Source: Oscillospiraceae bacterium (GTDB taxonomy: Bacteria > Bacillota > Clostridia > Oscillospirales > Oscillospiraceae). From it: 49,334 nucleotides of DNA. How positions within the stretch are numbered: position 1 is the first letter of the stretch; every line of letters begins with the position of its first letter. Positions 31,938 to 40,474 of the stretch are shown here, piece by piece. Both the position numbers and the translations under genes were made by a program. The notes below the pieces were generated by a model, which saw nothing but the letters and a program-made list of their open reading frames with translations, was not told the DNA's origin and ran no database searches. The stretch covers positions 1 through 49,334 of the forward strand of contig JAETQF010000018.1 in NCBI GenBank assembly GCA_021770845.1, in the 5' to 3' direction.

Positions 31938-33080
31938 TTACTCGTCCGCGGGGATCAGGCCCAGCCGGAGCTGCTGTATGAAGTCCTGGCCGTGCTCGGG
32001 CTGCTCCCGGCGGGACTGGCGGCGCTCCTCCTGGCCGCCCTGGCCGTGGCCGCTGCGCCCGTCATAGGGGTTCTGCTGGTTCTGGTTCTGCTGGCTCTCC
32101 TGGTTGTGCTGGACGTTGACCTCCACATCCTGCTGGGTGCGGCTGGACAGCATTCCCTGCAGCTCGCCGGCGTGGCGCTCCAGAAGGCTCCGGGTCTCGC
32201 CGCTGTGGGCGTTCAGGGCCACGCGGATCAGCCCTTCGGCGCTGCGGGTGATCTCCACCGTCACGCTGCCCAGGTTCTCCGGGGTGAGCTGGATGCGCAC
32301 CATGGACTCGCCCTTCTCCAGGGCCTGGGCCAGCCCGGCGTCGATCTGCTGGGCCACGTCCGCCTTGTCCGTCTGCTCCGGCTGATACACCTCGCCCACC
32401 TTCACGGGGGCCGCCTTCACGTCATGGAACAACTGCTGGGGGGCCTGATCCGCTTCAAACGTCTCGATCTGGCCGTCGTCCTCCTGAGTCTGGGGCTGGG
32501 CCTCCTGCACCACCTGCTTGATCTCCTTGCCAAACTGGTCAGCGGTGATCTTTTCCAGCAGGGCCGCGGGGCTGTTGTCCGCGCCAGGGGCGGTGGCCTT
32601 CAGCATGGCGTCCACCTCGGGGTCGGACACGTCGATGGGATTGGGATCCAGCAGGAGCTGGTCGAGCTGGGCCTGCTGCCAGGGTTCCAGATCGGTGATG
32701 GGGACATTTTCCACTCCCTCGCCGGTGAACACCATGACCCACTCGCCGGGATTGTAGGTGGCGATTGCCTCGCCGGTGTTCAAATCCATCTTGACCCATG
32801 TCCAGTCGGGCTTGAACGCCATCGCGCTTCCGTTCTGCTCCAGCATCTTCTTGATTTTGGAGAGGCTGTCCTCCTTTTGGGCGGGGGCGTCCTTCTTCTC
32901 CACGGCGGCGGGCTTGTCGGCCTTGGGCTGCTCGATCTCGCTGTCCGGCTGGCCGGACTTGGCCTTGTCCATCAGCTTCTGGAAGTCGCTGTCCCCGTCG
33001 CTCTTGCCCGTCTTGGGCAGCTGGGTCTGGGACGCCACGGCCTGAAGCAGATTCAGGGCCACATTGCTGCTCTGTTCCAT
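31938..33080 (-). CDS. fliK: Flagellar hook-length control protein FliK
   Basis: 380 residues. FliK is secreted as a molecular ruler and then acts on FlhB to switch export. The N-terminal half is charged and proline/lysine-rich (DKAKSGQPDSEIEQPKADK). The Flg_hook C-terminal domain lies at about 255-320: VRIQLTPENLGSVTVEITR then LRVALNAHSGETRSLLERH-like sequence (IRVALNAHSGETRSLLERH). The tail is Gln/Asn-rich. Low overall conservation is normal for the ruler part. It lies between fliJ and flgD. Confidence 0.9.
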   Translation of the reverse strand: MEQSSNVALNLLQAVASQTQLPKTGKSDGDSDFQKLMDKAKSGQPDSEIEQPKADKPAAVEKKDAPAQKEDSLSKIKKMLEQNGSAMAFKPDWTWVKMDLNTGEAIATYNPGEWVMVFTGEGVENVPITDLEPWQQAQLDQLLLDPNPIDVSDPEVDAMLKATAPGADNSPAALLEKITADQFGKEIKQVVQEAQPQTQEDDGQIETFEADQAPQQLFHDVKAAPVKVGEVYQPEQTDKADVAQQIDAGLAQALEKGESMVRIQLTPENLGSVTVEITRSAEGLIRVALNAHSGETRSLLERHAGELQGMLSSRTQQDVEVNVQHNQESQQNQNQQNPYDGRSGHGQGGQEERRQSRREQPEHGQDFIQQLRLGLIPADE

Positions 33081-33117
33081 CTTGTTTTTCCTCCTTTCTT
33101 AATGATGATAATCTATA

Positions 33118-33145
33118 TTCCAAACGGCGCAAGCGCCGACTGGAA
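33118..33145 (-). other. Stem-loop between fliJ and fliK
   Basis: A 5-bp outer stem (33118-33122 with 33141-33145) and a 5-bp inner stem (33125-33129 with 33134-33138) separated by a 2x2 internal loop. No T-run. Possible mRNA processing or attenuation element. Confidence 0.35.
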
Positions 33146-33155
33146 CCAATTTATG

Positions 33156-33608
33156 TTACGCGCCGATGTTGGCCCGGGCCCGGGCGGAGCTGACGAACTC
33201 GTCGATGAGAACCTCCTCCGCCTTCTGCTCCGCCTTGCGGTAGTCCTCCAGCTTGTGCTCCTTCAGCTTCTCAATGGAGGAGGTGTCGATCTTGGCGTCC
33301 ACCACCTCCTGGCGCTTCTTCTCCTCTTTTTTCCGCAGGGCCTCCAGCTTCTCCGTCTCCCGCTGGATGTCCCGCTCCAGCACCCGCAGGCCGTTCTGGT
33401 ACACCATGGCGTCGGTGATGGTCATGCCCTCCGTCTTGCGCTGCCGGTACTCCCCGTCGCAGTCCCGGTAGCTCTGCCAGGCGGCCTCCAGCACCTCCTC
33501 CTGCTCCCGCACCTGGGCCAGGATGGCGGCGTGCTCGCCCTTCAGGGCGTCCAGCACCTGCTGCTTGTAGGACAGCACGGAGTCCAGCGAAAATTTGAAT
33601 TTCTTCAT
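33156..33608 (-). CDS. fliJ: Flagellar export protein FliJ
   Basis: 150 residues, almost all coiled coil, starting KKFKFSLDSVLSYKQQVLDA as in the family. FliJ inserts in the FliI hexamer like the gamma subunit of F1 and contacts FlhA. Gene order fliI-fliJ-fliK is standard. No alternative function is suggested. Confidence 0.93.
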   Translation of the reverse strand: MKKFKFSLDSVLSYKQQVLDALKGEHAAILAQVREQEEVLEAAWQSYRDCDGEYRQRKTEGMTITDAMVYQNGLRVLERDIQRETEKLEALRKKEEKKRQEVVDAKIDTSSIEKLKEHKLEDYRKAEQKAEEVLIDEFVSSARARANIGA

Positions 33609-33637
33609 CTATCTCTACACCTCAATTGTCATCAAGG

Positions 33638-34948
33638 TTATTGGAGAATCTTTGCCATCTCCGCCACGCACTGGTCGTAGGTAAACGCCTCGTTCACGTC
33701 CTGGGTGAGGAAGTCGTTCACCGCGTCGATCTTGGACATGGCGAAGTCCAGCTTCCGGTTGGTGCCCGGCTTGTAGGCCCCGATGGCCACCAGGTCGGCG
33801 TTCTTCTCGTACACGCTCATGATATCCCGGATGCGGGAGGCCAGCTGCCGGTGCTCCGGGGAGACGATCTCCACCATCAGGCGGGAGATGCTGGCGGACA
33901 CGTCGATGGCGGGGTAGTGGTTGGAGTTGGCCAGCTGGCGGCTGAGGACAATGTGCCCGTCCAGGATGCCGCGGACGGTGTCTGCGATGGGCTCGTTGGT
34001 GTCGTCACCCTCCACCAGCACGGTGTACACCCCGGTGATGGAGCCCTTGCTGAAATTGCCGCTGCGCTCCAGCAGCTTGGGCATCTCCGCGTACATGGAC
34101 GGGGTGTAGCCCCGGCTCACCGGCGGCTCCCCGATGGCCAGCCCGATCTCCCGCTGGGCCATGGCGAACCGGGTGAGGGAGTCCATCATCAGCAGCACGT
34201 CGTAGCCCTGATCCCGGAAATACTCCGCAATGCCGGTGGCCACGCTGGGGCACCGCATCCGCAGCATGGCGGGCTGGTCGGAGGTGGCCACCACCAGAAT
34301 CGACCGCTTCATGCCCTCGGGGCCCAGATCCTTCTCCACGAATTCCAGCACCTCGCGGCCGCGCTCGCCCACCAGGGCGATGACGTTGATGTCCGCGGTG
34401 ACGTTCTTGGCGATCATGCCCATCAGGGTGGACTTGCCCACGCCGGAGCCGGCGAAGATACCGATACGCTGGCCCTTCCCAATGGTGATCATGCCGTCGA
34501 TGGCCTTCACGCCGAACTGGATCCGCTCCCGGATGGGGGGGCGCTGGAGGGGGTTTATGTAGTTGCCCCCCACGCAGTAGGGCGCGCCCCCGGTGAAGGG
34601 TCCCTTGCCGTCGATGGGCTGGCCCAGGGCGTTGATGATCCGCCCCCGGAGGAACTCCCCTACCTGGAGGGTGAGCTGCCGCCCGGTGTTGCGGACGAAG
34701 TTGCCCGCCGAGATGCCGTTCATGTCCGAGTAGGGCATGAGCAGGATGTGGTCGTTCTTGAAGCCCACCACCTCGGCGGTGACCTGCCCGCCGGAGTCGC
34801 CGTTGTAGATCCGGCAGATGTCCCCCACGGCGGCCCGGCCGCCGCAGGCTTCGATGGACATACCCACGATATTTTCAATTTTCCCCGTCAGGCTGTAGGG
34901 CTCCGCCCCGTAGATCTGCCGGGTCATCTGCTGAAAGACCGAAGGCAT
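33638..34948 (-). CDS. fliI: Flagellum-specific ATPase FliI
   Basis: 436 residues. F1-ATPase-beta-like export ATPase. Walker A is GIFAGSGVGKSTLMGMIA near residue 165, Walker B is VLLMMDSLTRFA near 250, followed by QREIGLAIGEPPVSRGYTP. It unfolds and releases substrates at the export gate with FliH and FliJ. It follows fliH by 12 nt. Confidence 0.97.
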   Translation of the reverse strand: MPSVFQQMTRQIYGAEPYSLTGKIENIVGMSIEACGGRAAVGDICRIYNGDSGGQVTAEVVGFKNDHILLMPYSDMNGISAGNFVRNTGRQLTLQVGEFLRGRIINALGQPIDGKGPFTGGAPYCVGGNYINPLQRPPIRERIQFGVKAIDGMITIGKGQRIGIFAGSGVGKSTLMGMIAKNVTADINVIALVGERGREVLEFVEKDLGPEGMKRSILVVATSDQPAMLRMRCPSVATGIAEYFRDQGYDVLLMMDSLTRFAMAQREIGLAIGEPPVSRGYTPSMYAEMPKLLERSGNFSKGSITGVYTVLVEGDDTNEPIADTVRGILDGHIVLSRQLANSNHYPAIDVSASISRLMVEIVSPEHRQLASRIRDIMSVYEKNADLVAIGAYKPGTNRKLDFAMSKIDAVNDFLTQDVNEAFTYDQCVAEMAKILQ

Positions 34949-34960
34949 GGCGTTCTCCTG

Positions 34961-35824
34961 TTATGTGAGGTTGAACCCCCCGGAGCTGCCCGAGGCGTCC
35001 ATGAGAATGGTGCGCAGGTTATCGAGCTGGGTGGCGGCACTGGCGTCCACGATCTCGTCGGGCATCTCAATGATGCAGGTGCCCGACTCGTCGTCCGCCA
35101 TGGGGATGAGCCGCACCCGGTCGGACAGGGCGGACAGCGCCGCGGTGAGGGACGCCGGCATCTGGGTGAGCCGCTTGGCGTCGCACTCGGCAATGTATAT
35201 GTGTACCCATTCCTTTTTCTTTCGTTTGTCGATGGCGGTCTGAATCATCCGGCTGATCACGTCGGCGCTGCTTTTCAGGCTGACGCACACCACCTTCTCC
35301 GCCACCGCCATGGCCAGATCCCGGAGATCCGCCACGCTCTGATCCATCTGCCGATCCAGGGCGCGGCCCGCCTGCTCCATGAAGCGGTGAACCTCCTCCT
35401 CCAGCCGCTGGGCCTGCTCCTCCCGGAGCTGGACGGACTCCTGGGCCGCCTGGGCCATGCCCGCGGCGTATCCCTCCTGATAGCCCTCCTCCCGGGCCTG
35501 GGCAAAGACCGCCTCCCGCTCCCGATCGGCGTCCTCCCTGGCCCTGGCCAGCAGCTCATCCGCCTCCCGCCGGGCGTCCGCCTTGATCTGCTCCGCCTGA
35601 ATCTGGGCGAAGCTGATGGGCGTCTCCTCCGGCTCGGGCGGGGCCTCCGGCTCCTCGTCGGCAATCCGCACGTCGAAGCCCTCCGCCTCCTCCGGCTGGG
35701 GCTGATCCTCCGGCTCGTCGAACTCCTCCAGGGGGGCCGGATCGTCCACCTTCAGCTCCTCAGCGTCCGGAAAGCGGTAGGGTTCCGCCTTCGCCTTGGT
35801 GAACGCTTTGAAAATGTTAGGCAA
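34961..35824 (-). CDS. fliH: Flagellar assembly protein FliH
   Basis: 287 residues. Acidic/proline N-terminus, then a long coiled coil (about 90-180, rich in E/A/R) with GYQEGYAAGMAQAAQ, and a C-terminal domain that binds FliI (about 190-287, SSADVISRMIQTAID, IYIAECDAKRL). FliH regulates FliI and tethers it to the C ring. Start overlaps the fliG end by 8 nt. Confidence 0.93.
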   Translation of the reverse strand: MPNIFKAFTKAKAEPYRFPDAEELKVDDPAPLEEFDEPEDQPQPEEAEGFDVRIADEEPEAPPEPEETPISFAQIQAEQIKADARREADELLARAREDADREREAVFAQAREEGYQEGYAAGMAQAAQESVQLREEQAQRLEEEVHRFMEQAGRALDRQMDQSVADLRDLAMAVAEKVVCVSLKSSADVISRMIQTAIDKRKKKEWVHIYIAECDAKRLTQMPASLTAALSALSDRVRLIPMADDESGTCIIEMPDEIVDASAATQLDNLRTILMDASGSSGGFNLT

Positions 35825-36917
35825 TGATATCGTCCTTTCCGCCCTTGGCGATCACGATCTCGCCCTTCTCCTCCAGGCTGCGGATGGTGTCCACAATGCG
35901 CTGCTGGGCGTCCTCCACGTCCTTGAGCTTGACGTTGGTGGTGATCTCCAGATCGTCCTTGATGTTCTGGGCCATACGGGTGGACATATTGGAAAGCAGC
36001 TTCTTGGAGACCTCCTCGTTGGCGGTCTTGAGGGCCAGCACCAGATCCCGGGGATCGCAGTCCCGGACGAACCGCTGCACGGAGCGGTCGTCCATGGTGA
36101 TGATGTCCTCAAAGACGAACATCCGCTTGCGGATCTCGTCGGCCAGATCCTGGTCGTAGGCGGACAGGCCGTCGAAGATGTTTTTCTCGCTGGTGCGGTC
36201 GATGTTGTTCATCACGTCGGCCACGTAGTCGATGCCGCCCACCTTCACGTTGGCGTTGGTCACGATGTTGGAGAACTTCTTGCGCATCTCCGCCTCGATG
36301 ATCTTCACCGCGATGGGGGACACGCTCTCGATCTTGGCCATGCTCTCCACCACCTGAACCTGGCGCTTCTCGTCCAGCTGGGAGATGACCGCCGCCGCCT
36401 TGTCCGCCTCCACGTAGGACAGCACCAGGGAGATGGTCTGGGGCCGCTCGTTCTGCAGGGCGGAGAACAGGGACTTCTCGTCCGCCTTTTCCATGAAGGA
36501 GAAGGAGCGGTTTTGCAGCGACTTGGTGACCTTGCCCAGCAGCTCGTCCGCCCGCTCCGGGCCGTAGGCCTTTTCCAGCACCGACCGGGCGTATTCCAGG
36601 CCGCCCTCGGTGACCGCCCGGTTGGTGCGGCACAGCTGGTAGAACTCATACAGGATTTCCTCGGTCTGCTCCGACCCCAGGAAGCCCATCTTGGCGACCT
36701 CCAGGGTGAGCTGCTCCACATCGTCCGGATCCATGTGCTTGTAGAGGTTGGAGGCCCGCTCCGCCCCCAGGGCGATGATCACCGTGGCCGCCCGCTGGGC
36801 GCCGGTGAGCTTTTCCGGCATGAGGGGCCCCCTTTTCCGGCCCTTGCCGGGGGCGGGAGCCGTTTTGGCCTCGGCGGCGGGCGCCGCCTTTACCTCGGCA
36901 ACTGCGGCGTCAGCCAT
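35817..36917 (-). CDS. fliG: Flagellar motor switch protein FliG
   Basis: 366 residues from the ATG at 36917, which has AAGGAGG 9 nt upstream; an ATG 9 nt earlier is adjacent to that site. It has a ~35-residue Ala/Pro/Lys-rich extension before the conserved core (LTGAQRAATVIIALGAERAS). The middle and C-terminal ARM-like domains follow (EKNIFDGLSAYDQDLADEIR, then MFVFEDIITMDDRSVQRFV), with the charged face that meets MotA. It overlaps fliF by 8 nt and fliH by 8 nt. Confidence 0.96.
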   Translation of the reverse strand: MADAAVAEVKAAPAAEAKTAPAPGKGRKRGPLMPEKLTGAQRAATVIIALGAERASNLYKHMDPDDVEQLTLEVAKMGFLGSEQTEEILYEFYQLCRTNRAVTEGGLEYARSVLEKAYGPERADELLGKVTKSLQNRSFSFMEKADEKSLFSALQNERPQTISLVLSYVEADKAAAVISQLDEKRQVQVVESMAKIESVSPIAVKIIEAEMRKKFSNIVTNANVKVGGIDYVADVMNNIDRTSEKNIFDGLSAYDQDLADEIRKRMFVFEDIITMDDRSVQRFVRDCDPRDLVLALKTANEEVSKKLLSNMSTRMAQNIKDDLEITTNVKLKDVEDAQQRIVDTIRSLEEKGEIVIAKGGKDDIIA

Positions 36918-38634
36918 TGTCTCCATCCTCCTTCAGCCAGCTCTTGATCAGCAGGGCCGCGACCTCCATGTTCTCATCCACATAGTCCCGGATGTTCTGG
37001 CGCAGCTCCATGCTCCGCTCGGTGTGCAGATCCATCACGTTGGCGCCGGCCACCGGGTTGCCCTCCTCGTCCAGCTGAGGCGGCACAACCACGGGCTGCC
37101 CGTCCTCCCCGATCTCCACGGTGGCGCCGGGCATGGACGCGGCCAGCAGCTCCTCCACGGCCTTCTGCTCCTCCTCCAGCTTCTTGCGCTTCTTCCGGCG
37201 CAGCAGCAGGATCACGGTGAGCAGGATGGCGAACAGCAGCAGCCCCGCGCCCGCGGCGATGAACACCCAGTAGGGGATGCCCAGAATGGTGCCGGGCGGG
37301 TTTGTCGGGGGCTCGTCGGGCTCCGCGGCGGTCGGGAAGGGCGTGGCCAGCACGGAGATCCGGGTGCTCAGGTACTCCTCGGCGGTCATGGTCTCCGTCG
37401 CCACGGGGATGATCCCCGCGTTGTGGGCCACCACCAGGCGCATCTCCTCCACGTCCACAGGCACCGTCTCGCCGTTGGCCCCCCGGGTATTGATGGCCAC
37501 CGACACCGTCACGTCGGTGAGGGTGCCGCAACGGACGATCATCTCCGTGTCGGTGGTGGTGTTGTCGTAGATCCGGTTGGCCTCCTCCTGGAGGATGCGC
37601 TCCAGCTCGGCCTGGACGTCCCCCGGCTCCACGTTGATGGGGATTTCCGCGTTGGTGCCGGTGCCCACCACGCCGCCCGTGCCGCCCTCGTCCGGGGTGT
37701 TGAAGGTATAGGCGTAGAACTCGCTGCCGATGATGCCCCGGCCGCCGCTCTCGCCGGTCTGGGCGAACTCGGGCAGCTCCACCTCATGCTTGTTGATGGT
37801 CTTGTCGCCCAGCTCCACCCGGCAGTTCACCCCGGCGGTGACGTTCCCCTCCCCATAGATGTCGGTCAGGAAGTTCATCACCTGGGTGCGGATCCGGTTG
37901 CTCCACTCCTGCTCCAGCTGGAGCTTCAGGGCGGAGTCGGTGATGGCGTTGCCGCCGCTGCCGATCACGGAGTTGTAGTCGTTGCCGATGGTGTCCTCAA
38001 TGGAGACGTCCGCCGGATCCAGCCCCGCCACGCTGTGGGCGATGTAGTTGCGGATGGCGTTGGCCTGCCCGGACTCCAGCATCTTGCCCTTCTCCATGGT
38101 CAGCATGACGGTGGCGCTGGCGTTCACCACCTTGTTGGTGTCCAGCACGTAGCCCCGATCCTCGCCCTCGTTGATGTTCACGCTGGCGTCCCGCACGCCG
38201 GGGAACTGCAGGATGGTGCGCCGGATCTCCTCCGTGAGGGCCTCCAGCTTGGCCACCCGCCGGTCGTACTGGGTGGACAGGGCGCCCACCCGCTCGAAGT
38301 ATCCGCTGAAGGACGACTTGCTCTGGGAATACTGCTCCTGGAGCAGGCTGGCCTTCAGCCCCGCCGCCTGGGAGCGGGGCACCAGGATGGTGCCCGTCCC
38401 CTCCATGCGGTAGTCCGTTATGCCCTGATCCGCCAGCCATTTCATCACCGTGGCGGTCTCCTCGTTGGTGGCCCCGTCGATGAGGACGGCGTAGGGCCGG
38501 TTGTTATAGAGCAGGATCACCGCGGCCACGGCCACCACCACGATGACGGCCAGCAGAATCCATATTTTCTTAGAAACCTTTCCAAGGGCTGTCTTAACCT
38601 TGTCAAGATAGCCCTTCAGCTTCTCCTTGTTCAA
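36910..38634 (-). CDS. fliF: Flagellar MS-ring protein FliF
   Basis: 574 residues with a transmembrane helix near the N-terminus (about 24-42, IWILLAVIVVVAVAAVILLY) and a second near 463-487. Periplasmic ring-building motifs (YVLDTNKVVNASATVMLTM, and ERTSEVFEYEVNR-like region replaced by NTPDEGG) lie between. The short cytoplasmic C-terminus binds FliG (QNIRDYVDENMEVAALLIKSWL). The frame starts at a TTG (38634) with only a weak GGGG site about 10 nt upstream; no in-frame ATG exists nearby. A clearer AGGAG lies further upstream but does not fit the frame. The exact start is therefore uncertain. Confidence 0.93.
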   Translation of the reverse strand: MNKEKLKGYLDKVKTALGKVSKKIWILLAVIVVVAVAAVILLYNNRPYAVLIDGATNEETATVMKWLADQGITDYRMEGTGTILVPRSQAAGLKASLLQEQYSQSKSSFSGYFERVGALSTQYDRRVAKLEALTEEIRRTILQFPGVRDASVNINEGEDRGYVLDTNKVVNASATVMLTMEKGKMLESGQANAIRNYIAHSVAGLDPADVSIEDTIGNDYNSVIGSGGNAITDSALKLQLEQEWSNRIRTQVMNFLTDIYGEGNVTAGVNCRVELGDKTINKHEVELPEFAQTGESGGRGIIGSEFYAYTFNTPDEGGTGGVVGTGTNAEIPINVEPGDVQAELERILQEEANRIYDNTTTDTEMIVRCGTLTDVTVSVAINTRGANGETVPVDVEEMRLVVAHNAGIIPVATETMTAEEYLSTRISVLATPFPTAAEPDEPPTNPPGTILGIPYWVFIAAGAGLLLFAILLTVILLLRRKKRKKLEEEQKAVEELLAASMPGATVEIGEDGQPVVVPPQLDEEGNPVAGANVMDLHTERSMELRQNIRDYVDENMEVAALLIKSWLKEDGDNG

Positions 38635-38687
38635 GTCCCATCGACCCCGCTCTCCGCGTATGTTCTCCTAAAATCGCCGTGCTTTTG

Positions 38688-39050
38688 TTACACGTTCATG
38701 TTCCGCAGCTCGTTATACGCGGTCAGGGCCCGATCGCGCATCTGGAGCAGCAGGCTCACCGAGATCTCCGCCTTATAGGCGGCGATGCCCACCTGGGCGG
38801 GGTTGTCCAGCTGCCCGGTGGCCAGCAGGTACTGGGCCTGGGTAAATTCCGCGTCGGTGTCCTTCACGTTCTGGATCAGGGAGTTGAAGATGGAGCCGAA
38901 CATGGTCTCCCCGGCCTTGCCGGTTTCCTCCGTCTGGCCGGATTGGGCGGCCTTGGCCTGCTCCAGGGCGGTCATGCGCTGGGTAGGGGTGAGGCCAGCC
39001 ATGCTGCCCAAAGCGGCGGCACCGTTCACGCCGTTCAAAATTGTGCTCAT
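38688..39050 (-). CDS. fliE: Flagellar hook-basal body protein FliE
   Basis: 120 residues. The conserved C-terminal two-thirds (TGQLDNPAQVGIAAYKAEIS, VSLLLQMRDRALTAYNELRN) fits FliE, the first axial protein exported, which joins the MS ring and rod. The N-terminus is Ala/Gly-rich. Normal length. It lies 31 nt after flgC. Confidence 0.94.
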   Translation of the reverse strand: MSTILNGVNGAAALGSMAGLTPTQRMTALEQAKAAQSGQTEETGKAGETMFGSIFNSLIQNVKDTDAEFTQAQYLLATGQLDNPAQVGIAAYKAEISVSLLLQMRDRALTAYNELRNMNV

Positions 39051-39081
39051 GGGGATTCTCTCCTTTTCGCGTCAGGTTGGC

Positions 39082-39552
39082 TTACCGCCCGATCTCCAGC
39101 CCGCTGGAGATGACGGATTTCAGCGTGTTGAAGGCGGTGACGTTGGAGGCGTAGGCCCGGGAGGCGGCCATGGCATCGGCGATCTCCTTCACCATGTCCA
39201 CGTTGGGCATCTCCAGGTAGCCGTCCTCGTCCGCGTCGGGGTGGGTGGGGTCGTAGATGAGCTTCATGGGGTTCTCCTCATCCTCCACGATCTGCGCCAC
39301 CCGCACGCCTCCGGCGGTAGGGGCAGAGCTGCCGTTGGGCGCCAGCCCGGAGGCGGCCCGGGCCATAATGTCCCGGAAGGTGTCCCGGCCGCCGACGGCC
39401 TCAAACACCACCAGCTTGCGCCGGTACGCCCCGCCGCCGTTTTCCGTGCGGGTGGTCTGGGAGTTGGTCACGTTCTCGGCCACGATGTCCAGCCGGAGCT
39501 GCTGGGCGGTGAGGCCGGAGCCCACGATGTTGATGGTATTCATGAAAGCCAT
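39082..39552 (-). CDS. flgC: Flagellar proximal rod protein FlgC
   Basis: 156 residues. The N-terminal motif (GLTAQQLRLDIVAENVTNSQ) and C-terminal (VDMVKEIADAMAASRAYASN) coiled-coil are diagnostic for FlgC. Start has AGGAGG about 10 nt upstream. It is 75 nt after flgB. Confidence 0.95.
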   Translation of the reverse strand: MAFMNTINIVGSGLTAQQLRLDIVAENVTNSQTTRTENGGGAYRRKLVVFEAVGGRDTFRDIMARAASGLAPNGSSAPTAGGVRVAQIVEDEENPMKLIYDPTHPDADEDGYLEMPNVDMVKEIADAMAASRAYASNVTAFNTLKSVISSGLEIGR

Positions 39553-39627
39553 GGCTTATGTACCTCCTGTCAAGTGTCGTTGATCCCGGCGCCAGGTCTC
39601 GTCACTTCGCCCCGGGCGCCCCTTATG

Positions 39628-40080
39628 TTACTGGCCCCGCACCGCCATGCGCAGGATGGAATAGTGCTTGTTGACGGCCTGGTAGACGTACTGCTGCTGG
39701 TAGGCGTTGCGCACCAGCTCCACCATCTGGTCGGTGGTGTTCACGCCGTTGTCGTCCATCCGGGTCTGCTCCTGGGCCTCGAACACCACGGGCTCGGCCT
39801 CCTCGATGGTGCGGCGGATGGATTTCTCCGCCATCCGGCCCGGCGCCTGGGCCACAGCCTGTCCCTCCCCCAGGGAGGACGCCCCCGCCGTGGTGTACCG
39901 CCCCGGCGACAGCCTCGCCTCCAGCTGCTTGCGGAGGCTCTCCTCGAAGGTGACGACCTTGGCCTTGTAGTTGGGGGTCTCGGCGTTGGCGATGTTGTCC
40001 AGGATCGCCGCCTGCTTTGTCCACAGGTAGCCCATGGACTTCTCCAGCAGAAGCTGGGAATTGCTGGTCAGAAAACTCAT
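39628..40080 (-). CDS. flgB: Flagellar proximal rod protein FlgB; first gene of the fla/che operon
   Basis: 150 residues from the ATG at 40080, with GAGGAGG 8 nt upstream. An in-frame ATG at 40131 has no ribosome site and is rejected. The motif AAILDNIANAETPNYKAK and the C-terminal EQTRMDDNGVNTTDQMVELV fit FlgB. It heads the ~27-kb operon, behind the promoter at 40253-40281 and a ~166-nt leader. The leader also carries a second AGGAGG immediately upstream. Confidence 0.95.
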   Translation of the reverse strand: MSFLTSNSQLLLEKSMGYLWTKQAAILDNIANAETPNYKAKVVTFEESLRKQLEARLSPGRYTTAGASSLGEGQAVAQAPGRMAEKSIRRTIEEAEPVVFEAQEQTRMDDNGVNTTDQMVELVRNAYQQQYVYQAVNKHYSILRMAVRGQ

Positions 40081-40104
40081 GGTCACGGCCTCCTCTGTCC
40101 TCCT

Positions 40105-40123
40105 GCCGCGGATAGCCCGCGGC
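40105..40123 (-). other. Stem-loop next to the flgB ribosome site
   Basis: A perfect 7-bp GC stem (40105-40111 with 40117-40123, 5-nt loop) directly abuts tandem AGGAGG motifs upstream of flgB. It may influence translation of the first gene in the operon. No c-di-GMP riboswitch consensus was recognised in the leader. Confidence 0.5.
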
Positions 40124-40252
40124 GTGTTCATGACTCAGATCCTATGCCGCCGCCCCCGGGAACATTCGGGGGTTTTGGGCGGTTTCCAGCCGGGGACTCC
40201 CCCCTTGGCCTTGGTTCGGCGGGCAGATCATCCCCTATGGCATACTTGCTTT

Positions 40253-40281
40253 ATTATAGCACAGCGGCCGCTGAAGTGCAA
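40253..40281 (-). promoter_or_regulatory. Sigma-A-type promoter of the 27-kb fla/che operon
   Basis: On the minus strand TTGCAC (40281-40276), 17 nt, TATAAT (40258-40253), with an extended -10 TGC directly before it. Predicted start is near 40246, giving a leader of about 166 nt. Best promoter match in the window for this operon. Confidence 0.75.
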
Positions 40282-40372
40282 CCTCTTTTTTGCCAAAAAC
40301 CACGTCCAATCCCTTGTCCCCTCTGCAAAAAACCACCCCCATATCTGGTGGAAAACCGGGCATTTCCCCCGC

Positions 40373-40416
40373 TTTCCCAGTGTAAATATTCATTCTGGGA
40401 AAAACAGGGTTTTCCC
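40373..40416. other. AT-centred inverted repeats upstream of the fla/che promoter
   Basis: TTTCCCAG (40373-40380) and CTGGGAAA (40395-40402) form an 8-bp inverted repeat around the AT-rich 14-nt spacer. An overlapping second repeat pairs GGGAAAA (40397-40403) with TTTTCCC (40410-40416). It is about 100 nt upstream of the fla promoter -35 and may be an operator or stem pair. The ~400-nt region 40081-40474 holds no gene. Confidence 0.4.
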
Positions 40417-40444
40417 CCTCTTTTTCCCTGTATCCGACAGCGGC

Positions 40445-40472
40445 ACAGGGCGGGCCGTTTGGCCCGCCCTGT
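40445..40472 (-). terminator. Terminator-like hairpin after the sensor kinase gene
   Basis: A perfect 12-bp GC-rich stem (40445-40456 with 40461-40472, 4-nt loop) immediately follows the kinase stop. No T-run is present on the minus strand, so efficiency is uncertain. Confidence 0.6.
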
Positions 40473-40474
40473 TC

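Noticed and set aside
40081..40246. c-di-GMP riboswitch in the flgB leader
   Set aside because: The region does contain hairpins, but none of the conserved GEMM sequence elements could be recognised.
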